DNA of 64,000 nt from Campylobacter_A concisus_Y (GTDB lineage: Bacteria; Campylobacterota; Campylobacteria; Campylobacterales; Campylobacteraceae). The DNA lies in the NCBI RefSeq assembly GCF_902460415.1, contig NZ_CABPTY010000001.1, forward strand, positions 1-64,000. Reading direction: 5' to 3'. Under the pieces are notes generated by a model. That model saw nothing but the letters and a program-made list of their open reading frames with translations. It did no database searches and was not told the DNA's origin. Positions 34,211 through 42,923 of this stretch are shown in pieces. A program made the position numbers and the translations under genes. Each line of letters begins with the position of its first letter. Position 1 is the first letter of the stretch.

Positions 34211-35410
34211 ATGGCTAAAGAAAAATTTTCACGTAACAAGCCGCACGTAAACATAGGTACTATTGGTCACGTAGATCATGGTAAAACTACATTAACAGCT
34301 GCAATATCTGCTGTTCTTTCACGCAAAGGACTTGCTGAGCTAAAAGATTATGATAATATTGATAATGCTCCAGAAGAAAAAGAGCGTGGTATTACAATTG
34401 CTACTTCACATATTGAGTACGAGACAGAGAAACGCCACTATGCCCACGTTGACTGCCCTGGTCACGCTGACTATGTAAAAAATATGATTACAGGTGCTGC
34501 ACAAATGGATGGAGCTATTCTGGTTGTTTCTGCAGCTGATGGTCCAATGCCACAAACTAGAGAGCATATTTTATTATCACGCCAAGTTGGTGTTCCATAC
34601 ATTGTTGTTTTCATGAACAAAGCTGATATGGTTGATGATGCAGAGCTACTTGAATTGGTTGAAATGGAAATCCGTGAATTACTTAATGAGTATAATTTCC
34701 CAGGCGATGATACACCTATTGTTTCTGGTTCAGCACTTAAAGCTCTTGAAGAGGCAAAAGCTGGTCAAGATGGCGAATGGTCAGCAAAAATTATGGAATT
34801 AATGGATGCAGTTGATAGCTATATTCCAACTCCAGTTCGTGCAACAGATAAAGACCTTCTTATGCCAATCGAAGATGTTTTTTCGATTTCAGGTCGTGGT
34901 ACAGTTGTAACTGGTAGAATCGAAAAAGGTGTTATAAAAGTTGGTGACACAATTGAGATTGTTGGTATTAAGCCAACTCAAACAACAACAGTTACTGGTG
35001 TTGAAATGTTTAGAAAAGAGATGGATCAAGGCGAAGCTGGTGATAATGTTGGCGTTCTTCTCCGTGGTACTAAGAAAGAGGATGTTGAGCGTGGTATGGT
35101 TCTTTGCAAACCTAAATCAATTACCCCTCATACAAAATTTGAAGGCGAAGTCTACATCTTGACAAAAGAAGAAGGTGGTCGCCATACTCCTTTCTTTAAT
35201 AACTATAGACCACAATTCTATGTAAGAACAACTGATGTTACTGGTTCAATTACGCTTCCAGAAGGAACAGAGATGGTTATGCCAGGTGATAATGTAAGAA
35301 TTTCAGTTGAGTTGATTGCTCCAGTAGCACTTGAGGAAGGCACTCGTTTCGCTATCCGTGAAGGTGGCAGGACTGTTGGTTCAGGTGTTGTTTCAAAAAT
35401 ACTTGGTTAA
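34211..35410 (+). CDS. tuf: elongation factor Tu
   Basis: GTPase delivering aminoacyl-tRNA to the ribosome, 399 aa. G1 GHVDHGKT, the switch I region ending RGITI, DCPGHADY and NKADMVD are all present, followed by the two beta-barrel domains. A strong GGAGG site precedes the ATG. It follows four tRNAs and precedes rpmG, tRNA-Trp, secE and nusG, a common bacterial order. No second tuf copy is in the window. Confidence 0.99.
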   Translation: MAKEKFSRNKPHVNIGTIGHVDHGKTTLTAAISAVLSRKGLAELKDYDNIDNAPEEKERGITIATSHIEYETEKRHYAHVDCPGHADYVKNMITGAAQMDGAILVVSAADGPMPQTREHILLSRQVGVPYIVVFMNKADMVDDAELLELVEMEIRELLNEYNFPGDDTPIVSGSALKALEEAKAGQDGEWSAKIMELMDAVDSYIPTPVRATDKDLLMPIEDVFSISGRGTVVTGRIEKGVIKVGDTIEIVGIKPTQTTTVTGVEMFRKEMDQGEAGDNVGVLLRGTKKEDVERGMVLCKPKSITPHTKFEGEVYILTKEEGGRHTPFFNNYRPQFYVRTTDVTGSITLPEGTEMVMPGDNVRISVELIAPVALEEGTRFAIREGGRTVGSGVVSKILG

Positions 35411-35424
35411 TTTATAAAAAATTG

Positions 35425-35449
35425 TCAAAGGGAGGAGATATCCCTTTGA
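35425..35449 (+). other. strong hairpin between tuf and rpmG, without U-tract
   Basis: Perfect 9-bp stem TCAAAGGGA/TCCCTTTGA with a 7-base GGAGATA loop, starting 14 bases after the tuf stop. No run of T follows, so a processing or mRNA-stabilising hairpin, or a partial terminator, is more likely than a full stop. Confidence 0.5.
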
Positions 35450-35468
35450 TATCTTAATAAGGACTTAT

Positions 35469-35627
35469 ATGAGAATTAAAATTGGTTTAAGATGCTCCGA
35501 AAGTGGTGATATAAATTATACAACAACTAAAAATAGTAAAACTACAACGGATAAAGTTGAACTTAAAAAGTATTGCCCAAGATTAAAAAAACATACTATT
35601 CATAAAGAAGTTAAATTAAAAAGTTAA
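35469..35627 (+). CDS. rpmG: 50S ribosomal protein L33
   Basis: 52-aa basic protein starting MRIKIGLRCSESGDINYTTT and ending YCPRLKKHTIHKEVKLKS, matching L33. Only one Cys remains in each of the two pairs that bind zinc in many L33 proteins (Cys9 and Cys36), so this looks like a zinc-independent form. It starts at ATG 35469 after AAGGA. Confidence 0.95.
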   Translation: MRIKIGLRCSESGDINYTTTKNSKTTTDKVELKKYCPRLKKHTIHKEVKLKS

Positions 35628-35640
35628 TTAAGAAGCTATT

Positions 35641-35716
35641 AGGGCAATAGCTCCAACGGTAGAGCGCTGGATTCCAAATCCAATGGTTGGGGGTTCGAAT
35701 CCCTCTTGCCCTGCCA
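35641..35716 (+). tRNA. tRNA-Trp (anticodon CCA)
   Basis: 76 bases with encoded CCA. Acceptor stem AGGGCAA/TTGCCCT, anticodon loop TTCCAAA. It lies 13 bases after rpmG and 17 bases before secE, so it must be processed from the same transcript. Confidence 0.97.
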
Positions 35717-35733
35717 CGACTAAGGTTAAGATT

Positions 35734-35913
35734 ATGGAAAAAATTATAAATTATATTAGGCTTTCTAAATTGGAAATAATGAAGGTTATCTATCCTACAA
35801 AAGAACAAATTAGAAACGCTTTTTTTGCAGTTTTTATCGTAGTTGCTGTTGTATCACTTTTTTTAGCTCTTGTTGATGTTATTATGTCCTTTGTTTTATC
35901 TAAAGTTATATGA
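35734..35913 (+). CDS. secE: protein translocase subunit SecE
   Basis: 59-aa single-helix SecE stabilising SecY in the translocon. It has the amphipathic segment KLEIMKVIYPTKEQIRNAFF and one TM helix (about 30-55). Identity also rests on its position directly before nusG. Start ATG 35734 gives the expected short form. Confidence 0.95.
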   Translation: MEKIINYIRLSKLEIMKVIYPTKEQIRNAFFAVFIVVAVVSLFLALVDVIMSFVLSKVI

Positions 35914-35930
35914 TATAAGGAAAAGAAGTA

Positions 35931-36461
35931 ATGTCACATAAATGGTATGCTATACAGACTTACGCTGGAAGCGAAATGGCAGTAAAAAGAGGAATTGAAA
36001 ATTTAGTAAAAGATCATGGAATAGAAGATCAACTAAAAGAAATTATAGTTCCTACAGAAGACGTAATAGAAATAAAAAATGGTAAGCAAAAAATCAACGA
36101 AAGAACTCTTTATCCAGGTTATGCTTTTGCATGCTTAGATCTTGATACGGCTCTTTGGCACAGGATTCAATCTTTACCAAAAGTTGGACGTTTTATTGGT
36201 GAGGCCAAAAAACCTACGCCATTATCTGAAAAAGATATAAATACTATTTTGGAAAAAGTTCAAAAAAGAGCTGCACCAAAACCTAAGATATTTTTTGAGG
36301 ATGGTGAGAGTGTTCGTATAACAGAAGGTCCTTTTGCTAACTTTACAGGTATTGTGGAAGAATATGACATGATACATGGTAAACTTAGACTTAATGTTTC
36401 TATTTTTGGTAGAAGTACCCCTGTTGATATTTTGTATTCACAAGTTGAGAAGATAATTTAA
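35931..36461 (+). CDS. nusG: transcription termination/antitermination protein NusG
   Basis: 176 aa. N-terminal NGN domain (KWYAIQTYAGSE, TLYPGYAF) and C-terminal KOW domain (EGPFANFTGIVEEYD). It binds RNA polymerase and links transcription with Rho and the ribosome. It follows secE by 17 bases and precedes rplK by 10. Confidence 0.98.
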   Translation: MSHKWYAIQTYAGSEMAVKRGIENLVKDHGIEDQLKEIIVPTEDVIEIKNGKQKINERTLYPGYAFACLDLDTALWHRIQSLPKVGRFIGEAKKPTPLSEKDINTILEKVQKRAAPKPKIFFEDGESVRITEGPFANFTGIVEEYDMIHGKLRLNVSIFGRSTPVDILYSQVEKII

Positions 36462-36471
36462 GGAGCAAGAA

Positions 36472-36897
36472 ATGGCTAAAAAAGTTATAGGTGAAATAAA
36501 ATTACAAATTGCTGCAACAAAAGCAAATCCTAGTCCACCAGTTGGTCCAGCTCTTGGACAAAAAGGTGTTAATATTATGGAATTTTGTAAAGCCTTTAAT
36601 GAAAGAACAAAAGACATGGTTGGATTTAATATTCCAGTTGTTATAACTGTTTATGCTGATAAAAGTTTTACATTTATTACAAAACAGCCTCCTGCTACAG
36701 ATCTTATTAAAAAGGTTGCAGGTATAACAAAAGGAACTGATAATCCTTTAAAAAATAAAGTAGGCAAACTAACAAAAGCTCAAGTTTTAGAAATAGTTGA
36801 GAAAAAACTTGTTGATTTAAATACAAATGATAAAGAGCAAGCAGCTAAAATTATTGCTGGTTCAGCTCGATCAATGGGTGTCGAAGTAATAGACTAA
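36472..36897 (+). CDS. rplK: 50S ribosomal protein L11
   Basis: 141 aa. N-terminal domain with the PxxPVGPALGQKGVNIMEFC signature and a C-terminal rRNA-binding domain. Forms the GTPase-associated centre with 23S rRNA. AAGGAG precedes the start. Confidence 0.99.
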   Translation: MAKKVIGEIKLQIAATKANPSPPVGPALGQKGVNIMEFCKAFNERTKDMVGFNIPVVITVYADKSFTFITKQPPATDLIKKVAGITKGTDNPLKNKVGKLTKAQVLEIVEKKLVDLNTNDKEQAAKIIAGSARSMGVEVID

Positions 36898-36905
36898 AAC
36901 CTTTA

Positions 36906-36950
36906 CCGTCAGGTTGATTAGCAAAAGACGGAAGCAATATATATGCGGAG
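36906..36950 (+). promoter_or_regulatory. candidate L1 mRNA-binding leader before rplA
   Basis: In the 59-base spacer between rplK and rplA, CCGTC (36906-36910) pairs with GACGG (36927-36931), followed by AAGC and the GCGGAG ribosome site. L1 is known to repress its own operon by binding an rRNA-like mRNA element, and this stem with a flanking AAGC could be it. Not verified against a consensus. Confidence 0.35.
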
Positions 36951-36956
36951 AAATTT

Positions 36957-37658
36957 ATGGGAAAAACTAGTAAGAGATTTCAAGAATTGCTCAAAAAAGT
37001 AGAGCAAGATAAAATTTATAACCTTAGTGAGGCTATTGATACAGTCAAAACTCTAGCTTCTGCTAAATTTAATGAAACAGTTGAGATTGCATTAAAATTA
37101 AATGTTGATCCAAGACATGCTGATCAAATGGTTCGTGGTTCAGTAGTTTTACCAGCTGGTACAGGTAAAACTGTAAGAGTTGCTGTTATTGCTAAAGATG
37201 CTAAAGCTGATGAGGCTAAAGTAGCTGGTGCTGATATTGTTGGTGCAGATGATTTGGTCGAAGATATTCAAAAAGGTATAATGAATTTTGATGTTCTTAT
37301 AGCTACTCCAAACCTAATGGGTCTCGTAGGTAAGGTCGGTAGAATTTTAGGACCAAAAGGATTAATGCCAAATCCAAAAACTGGTACAGTCACAATGGAT
37401 GTTGCACAAGCTGTTAATAATGCAAAAAGTGGTCAAGTAAATTTCCGTGTTGATAAGCAAGGAAATATACATGCAGGTCTTGGTAAAGTTAATTTTACTA
37501 AAGAACAATTAAATGAAAATATTTCAACATTTATTAAAGCGATCAATAAACATAAGCCTGCAACCGCAAAGGGTAGATATGTTAAAAATGCTTCGTTGTC
37601 TTTGACAATGAGCCCATCTATAGCTCTTGATACTCAAGAAGTTATGGACTTAAAATAA
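36957..37658 (+). CDS. rplA: 50S ribosomal protein L1
   Basis: 233 aa, two-domain L1 of the ribosomal stalk. The conserved block GPKGLMPNPKTGTVT is visible near residue 130. Normal length for bacteria. Confidence 0.99.
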   Translation: MGKTSKRFQELLKKVEQDKIYNLSEAIDTVKTLASAKFNETVEIALKLNVDPRHADQMVRGSVVLPAGTGKTVRVAVIAKDAKADEAKVAGADIVGADDLVEDIQKGIMNFDVLIATPNLMGLVGKVGRILGPKGLMPNPKTGTVTMDVAQAVNNAKSGQVNFRVDKQGNIHAGLGKVNFTKEQLNENISTFIKAINKHKPATAKGRYVKNASLSLTMSPSIALDTQEVMDLK

Positions 37659-37721
37659 AACTAAAAATTAAAATTTATATCTTAGATTGGAGATAGCCGA
37701 GGCCATTGGGCTTAATTGATT

Positions 37722-37758
37722 CGACCCGCTCTGCTTGAAATCGCCGGTCGGAAAGGAG
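37722..37758 (+). promoter_or_regulatory. candidate L10 leader structure before rplJ
   Basis: The 105-base spacer between rplA and rplJ is unusually GC-rich for this genome. CGACC (37722-37726) pairs with GGTCG (37746-37750) directly before AAAGGAG. L10-L12 is known to repress its own synthesis through such a leader. Confidence 0.45.
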
Positions 37759-37763
37759 AAAAA

Positions 37764-38249
37764 GTGACACGTAACGAAAAAACTGAAGTTGTTGCAAAAT
37801 TAGAGAGTGAATTTAAAACTGCTGAAGCTATTATAGTTTGTGACTATCGTGGCCTTTCAGTAAAGAAACTTGAAGTTTTAAGAAATTCTGCTAAAGAACA
37901 AAATGTAAAAGTTCAGGTTATTAAAAATACTCTTGCAAATATTGCTCTTAAAAATTCTGATAAAGTCGGAATGGAACTCAAAGATACAAATATCTATCTT
38001 TGGAGTGAAGATCAATTAGCAGTAACTAAAGTAGCCGCAAAATTTGAAGAGTCTAATGCTGATCTTTTTAAAATAAAAACAGCTTATATTGATGGCGAAG
38101 TTGCTAGCGTTGATAAAGTTAAAGCTCTATCTAAAATGCCTAGCCGTGATGAGCTTATTGCGATGCTTTTACAAGTTTGGAATGCGCCAATTCAAAATTT
38201 TACAATTGGTTTGAATGCGCTTAAAGAGAAAAAAGAACAATCAGCTTAA
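37764..38249 (+). CDS. rplJ: 50S ribosomal protein L10
   Basis: 161 aa from GTG 37764, placed six bases after AAAGGAG. The frame is open further upstream, but that part overlaps the structured leader and has no ribosome site. The protein begins TRNEKTEVVAKLESEF and contains CDYRGLSVKKLE. L10 anchors the L7/L12 stalk. Confidence 0.96.
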   Translation: MTRNEKTEVVAKLESEFKTAEAIIVCDYRGLSVKKLEVLRNSAKEQNVKVQVIKNTLANIALKNSDKVGMELKDTNIYLWSEDQLAVTKVAAKFEESNADLFKIKTAYIDGEVASVDKVKALSKMPSRDELIAMLLQVWNAPIQNFTIGLNALKEKKEQSA

Positions 38250-38278
38250 ATTAAATTAAAAAACAATAAGGATTAAAA

Positions 38279-38659
38279 ATGGCAATTACTAAAGAAGATG
38301 TATTAGAGTTTATATCTAATCTTTCTGTACTTGAGCTTAGTGAACTTGTAAAAGAGTTCGAAGAGAAATTTGGTGTTAGCGCAGCTCCTGTAATGGTAGC
38401 TGGTGGTGCTGTTGCAGCAGGCGGTGCAGCAGCTGCAGCAGAGGAAAAAACAGAATTTAACATTGTTTTGGTTGATTCTGGTGATAAGAAAATCAATGTT
38501 ATTAAAGTTGTTAGAGCGCTTACTGGTCTTGGTCTTAAAGAAGCTAAAGATGCAGTTGAGGGAACACCATCTGTTCTTAAAGAAGGCGTTAGCAAAGATG
38601 AGGCTGAGGCAGCTAAAAAAGAGCTTGAAGAAGCTGGTGCTAAGGTTGAACTTAAATAA
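38279..38659 (+). CDS. rplL: 50S ribosomal protein L7/L12
   Basis: 126 aa. N-terminal dimerisation helices, an Ala/Gly-rich hinge (about 38-55) and the C-terminal factor-binding domain with GLKEAKDAVEGTP. AAGGA precedes the start. 29 bases after rplJ. Confidence 0.99.
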   Translation: MAITKEDVLEFISNLSVLELSELVKEFEEKFGVSAAPVMVAGGAVAAGGAAAAAEEKTEFNIVLVDSGDKKINVIKVVRALTGLGLKEAKDAVEGTPSVLKEGVSKDEAEAAKKELEEAGAKVELK

Positions 38660-38686
38660 TTTTTTATTATTTGAGCTTAATATTTC

Positions 38687-38714
38687 AAGAGAGGGCAAAG
38701 GCTCTCTCTTTTTT
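38687..38714 (+). terminator. attenuator-like terminator between rplL and rpoB
   Basis: AGAGAG (38688-38693) pairs with CTCTCT (38702-38707), followed by CTTTTTT. It sits 28 bases after rplL and 64 before rpoB, so it should only partly stop transcription, as known for the rplL-rpoB attenuator of E. coli. Confidence 0.6.
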
Positions 38715-38777
38715 AAATTTTAGATGCCTTGTTAAAAGGCTATACTTTTCTTTCAAAATTACCACGAGGTAGATGCA

Positions 38778-41700
38778 ATGTTAAATAGCTTATACTCAGG
38801 AAATCGTCTTAGAGTTGACTTCTCTAATGTCGTTAAAGAGATAGACGTTCCGAACCTACTACAACTACAAAAAAAGAGCTTTGATAATTTTTTAAATCTA
38901 AATAACAATCAAACTGAAAGCGGTATCGAAAAAGTTTTTAAGTCGATTTTCCCTATACATGATCCGCAAAATCGTTTGACTTTAGAGTATGTTGGCTCAG
39001 AAATTGGAAAACCAAAATATACGATCAGAGAGTGTATAGAAAGAGGTCTTACATACTCTGTAAATTTAAAGATGAAAATACGTCTTATCGTTCATGAGAA
39101 AGATGATAAGACAGGTGATAAAGTCGGTGTTAAAGATATAAAAGAACAAGAAATTTTTATACGCGAAATTCCACTAATGACTGATAGAATTTCATTTATT
39201 ATAAATGGTGTTGAGCGCGTTGTTGTAAATCAACTCCACAGAAGTCCAGGTGTTATTTTTAAACAAGAAGAGAGCGCGACTGTTGCAAATAAATTAATTT
39301 ATACAGCTCAAATAATACCTGATCGTGGCTCTTGGCTACATTTCGAATATGACACAAAAGATATTTTATATGTTAGGATAAATAAACGTAGAAAAGTGCC
39401 AGTAACTATATTATTTAGGGCGCTTGGATATAAAAAGCAAGACATCATTAAGTTGTTTTATCCAATACAAAATTTAATTATTAAAAATAACAAATTCTTA
39501 ACTCTTTTTAATCCTGAAGATTATTTGGGAAGAGTTGAATATGATATAAAAAACGAAGATGGAGAAATTCTTCACCAAGCGGGCAAGCGTCTTACTAAGA
39601 AAAAAGCTGACAAGTTGATCGAGGATGGAGTAAAATTTGTTGAATACCCAGTTGAAGCACTTATTGGTAGATATTTGGCAAACCCTGTAATAAATACAGA
39701 GAGTGGAGAAATTTTATATGATACACTATCTGCTCTTGACGAGAATAAACTTGCAAAGATTTTAGCTGAGTATGAAAGTATTGAGATTATAAATAACTCT
39801 GCTGCTGGTGTTGATGATGCGATTATAAATTCTTTCATAGCTGACAACGATATGCTTAAGGTTTTAAAACAAACTGAGGGCGTGGATGACGAAAATGATC
39901 TTGCGGCTATTAGAATTTATAAGGTCATGAGACCAGGAGAGCCAGTTGTTAAAGAGGCTGCAAAGAGTTTTGTAAATGATATGCTATTTAACCCTGAGAG
40001 ATACGATTTAACAAAAGTTGGTCGTATGAAAATGAATCATAAGCTCTCACTTGATGTACCAGAATATGTTACTTTACTAACAAGTGAAGATATCATAAAA
40101 ACTGCGAAATATCTTATAAAAGTTAAAAACGGACAAGGTCACATTGATGACCGTGACCACCTTGGTAACCGCCGTATAAGGTCAATAGGTGAGCTACTCG
40201 CTAGCGAACTTCATCTTGGTTTTGTAAAGATGCAAAAGGCAATCCGCGATAAATTTACAAGTTTAAGTAATAATACCGAAGAGATTATGCCATACGACCT
40301 TATTAACCCAAAAATGATCACAGCTACAATTATGGAATTTTTTACAGGCGGTCAGCTAAGCCAGTTTATGGATCAGACAAACCCACTTAGTGAAGTTACT
40401 CACAAGCGCCGTCTATCTGCACTTGGTGAGGGTGGTTTAGTAAAAGAACGTGCTGGATTTGAGGTGCGTGACGTTCACCCAACTCATTACGGCAGAATTT
40501 GTCCGGTTGAGACTCCAGAAGGTCAAAATATTGGTCTTATCAATACGCTTTCAACCTATGCAAAAGTGAACGATCTTGGCTTTGTTGAAGCTCCTTACAA
40601 AAAAGTTATAGATGGCAAAGTGACTGATGAGATAGTTTATTTAACGGCAACTCAAGAAGAGGGCAATGTTATAGCTCCAGCATCAACTAAACTTGATGAA
40701 AATGGACACATCGTTGAGGACTTGATTGAGGTTAGAAAAGATGGCGAGATGATGCTTGCCCGTAGAGAAGATGTTACTTTGATCGACCTTTGTTCTGGTA
40801 TGATAGCTGGTGTTGCGGCTTCACTTATTCCATTCCTAGAGCATGATGATGCTAACCGTGCTCTCATGGGTTCAAACATGCAACGTCAGGCAGTGCCACT
40901 ACTTCGCTCAACTGCTCCTATTGTTGGAACAGGTATGGAGAGCGTTATCGCAAGAGATGCATGGGAAAGTGTAAAAGCAAAACGTAGTGGTGTGGTTGAA
41001 AAGGTTGATAATAAAAATATATTCATTTTAGGCGAAGACGAAGCTGGTCCATATATTGATCACTACTCTTTGGAGAAAAATTTAAGAACAAACCAAAATA
41101 CGACATTTTCACAACACCCGATCGTTAAAAAAGGTGATGAGATCGTTGCTAATCAAATCATAGCTGACGGTCCAAGCATGGAAAAAGGCGAGTTAGCTAT
41201 CGGTAAAAACGCGCTAATCGCATTTATGCCTTGGAACGGCTACAACTACGAGGACGCGATCGTTATTAGTGAAAAAATGATACGTGAAGATGCCTTTACG
41301 AGCGTTCATATTTATGAAAAAGAGATCGAAGCTCGTGAGTTAAAAGACGGCGTTGAAGAGATAACAAAAGATATACCAAACGTCAAAGAAGAGGAGCTTA
41401 TGCACCTTGATGAAAGCGGTATTGTTAAAATCGGTACAGAGATCAAGCCTGGCATGATCCTTGTTGGTAAAGTATCTCCAAAGGGCGAGGTTAAACCAAC
41501 TCCAGAAGAGAGGCTATTACGCGCTATCTTTGGTGAAAAAGCCGGTCATGTCGTAAATAAATCGCTATATGCTTCGGCTTCGATGGAAGGCGTGGTTGTT
41601 GATGTTAAAATTTTCACTAAAAAAGGTTATGAAAAAGATAGCAGAACAAATAAAGCCTATGAAGAGGAGAAGACACTTTTAGAAAAGGAGCACCACGATA

Positions 41701-42923
41701 GACTGCTTATGCTAGATCGCGAAGAGATGCTAAAAGTTACAGCGCTTCTTTCTAAAAATCCACTAGCGAGCGATCAAGAGGTAAATAAAAAAGAGTATAA
41801 AAAAGGCTCAAAGATTAATAAGGCTGACTTTGAGAATATCAATAGATTTACCCTAAATGCTATCGTAAAGAGCTTCTCAAAAGATATCCAAAAGAAATAT
41901 GATGAACTAAAAAATTACTTCCAAAATGAGAAGAAAAAGCTCAAAGAAGAGCACGACGCTAAGATAGAAATTTTAGAAAAAGATGACATTTTGCCAAGCG
42001 GAGTTGTAAAACTTGTAAAAGTTTATATAGCTACAAAACGCAAACTAAAAGTTGGCGATAAGATGGCTGGACGTCATGGTAACAAAGGTATCGTCTCAAA
42101 TATCGTTAGAGAAGTCGATATGCCGTATCTTCCAAGTGGTCAGATCGTAGACATCGTACTAAATCCACTTGGTGTTCCAAGCCGTATGAACATCGGTCAA
42201 ATTCTAGAGAGCCACCTTGGTCTTGTTGGCTACCGCTTAGGCGAGCAGATCAATGAAATTTTTGAGAGCAAAAAAGGCGAGTGGATAAAAGAGCTAAGAG
42301 CCAAGATGATAGAGATAGCAGGCGTTGCTAAGCTAATGGACGCTAAAAAAGCTCTTGGTAAGATGAGCGATGAGAAGCTTCTTGAGTATGCAAAAGATTG
42401 GAGTAATGGCGTAAGATTTGCAACTCCTATTTTTGAAGGCGTTAAGGCCGACGAATTTGCAAAATTATTTGAGATGGCAAAGATAGATAGCGATGGCAAG
42501 ACTGAACTATATGACGGACGCACAGGCTCAAAGATAAGAGAACGCGTTAATGTTGGTTGTATGTATATGCTAAAACTTCACCACTTGGTTGATGAAAAAG
42601 TTCACGCAAGAAGTACTGGACCATACAGCCTTGTTACACAACAACCTGTCGGCGGTAAGGCGCTATTTGGCGGTCAAAGGTTTGGTGAGATGGAAGTTTG
42701 GGCACTTGAGGCTTACGGTGCTGCCCATACACTAAGAGAGATGCTAACTGTAAAATCAGACGATGTTGAGGGAAGACTTTCTGCTTACAAAGCTCTAACA
42801 AGAGGTGAAAACGTTCCTGAGACTGGTATCCCTGAGACGTTCTTTGTTCTAACAAACGAGCTAAAATCACTAGCTCTTGATGTGGAAGTATATGATGAGG
42901 ATGAGACAAATGAAACTAACTAA
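38778..42923 (+). CDS. rpoB: RNA polymerase beta subunit
   Basis: 1381 aa, complete beta subunit. The rifampicin-binding region reads SQFMDQTNPLSEVTHKRRLS with the Asp, His and Ser positions linked to resistance unchanged, so it looks drug-sensitive at these sites. Later blocks such as RHGNKGIVS and GGKALFGGQRFGEMEVWALE are intact. The last 14 bases overlap the start of rpoC; in Helicobacter the two are fused. Confidence 0.99.
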   Translation: MLNSLYSGNRLRVDFSNVVKEIDVPNLLQLQKKSFDNFLNLNNNQTESGIEKVFKSIFPIHDPQNRLTLEYVGSEIGKPKYTIRECIERGLTYSVNLKMKIRLIVHEKDDKTGDKVGVKDIKEQEIFIREIPLMTDRISFIINGVERVVVNQLHRSPGVIFKQEESATVANKLIYTAQIIPDRGSWLHFEYDTKDILYVRINKRRKVPVTILFRALGYKKQDIIKLFYPIQNLIIKNNKFLTLFNPEDYLGRVEYDIKNEDGEILHQAGKRLTKKKADKLIEDGVKFVEYPVEALIGRYLANPVINTESGEILYDTLSALDENKLAKILAEYESIEIINNSAAGVDDAIINSFIADNDMLKVLKQTEGVDDENDLAAIRIYKVMRPGEPVVKEAAKSFVNDMLFNPERYDLTKVGRMKMNHKLSLDVPEYVTLLTSEDIIKTAKYLIKVKNGQGHIDDRDHLGNRRIRSIGELLASELHLGFVKMQKAIRDKFTSLSNNTEEIMPYDLINPKMITATIMEFFTGGQLSQFMDQTNPLSEVTHKRRLSALGEGGLVKERAGFEVRDVHPTHYGRICPVETPEGQNIGLINTLSTYAKVNDLGFVEAPYKKVIDGKVTDEIVYLTATQEEGNVIAPASTKLDENGHIVEDLIEVRKDGEMMLARREDVTLIDLCSGMIAGVAASLIPFLEHDDANRALMGSNMQRQAVPLLRSTAPIVGTGMESVIARDAWESVKAKRSGVVEKVDNKNIFILGEDEAGPYIDHYSLEKNLRTNQNTTFSQHPIVKKGDEIVANQIIADGPSMEKGELAIGKNALIAFMPWNGYNYEDAIVISEKMIREDAFTSVHIYEKEIEARELKDGVEEITKDIPNVKEEELMHLDESGIVKIGTEIKPGMILVGKVSPKGEVKPTPEERLLRAIFGEKAGHVVNKSLYASASMEGVVVDVKIFTKKGYEKDSRTNKAYEEEKTLLEKEHHDRLLMLDREEMLKVTALLSKNPLASDQEVNKKEYKKGSKINKADFENINRFTLNAIVKSFSKDIQKKYDELKNYFQNEKKKLKEEHDAKIEILEKDDILPSGVVKLVKVYIATKRKLKVGDKMAGRHGNKGIVSNIVREVDMPYLPSGQIVDIVLNPLGVPSRMNIGQILESHLGLVGYRLGEQINEIFESKKGEWIKELRAKMIEIAGVAKLMDAKKALGKMSDEKLLEYAKDWSNGVRFATPIFEGVKADEFAKLFEMAKIDSDGKTELYDGRTGSKIRERVNVGCMYMLKLHHLVDEKVHARSTGPYSLVTQQPVGGKALFGGQRFGEMEVWALEAYGAAHTLREMLTVKSDDVEGRLSAYKALTRGENVPETGIPETFFVLTNELKSLALDVEVYDEDETNETN

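Noticed and set aside
37716..37763. Upstream extension of rplJ
   Set aside because: It would translate the structured leader. GTG 37764 with AAAGGAG gives the normal L10 N-terminus.
38251..38723. Overlapping open frames in other registers through rplL
   Set aside because: The Ala/Lys-rich low-complexity codons of L7/L12 create stop-free shadow frames. No ribosome sites or family resemblance.
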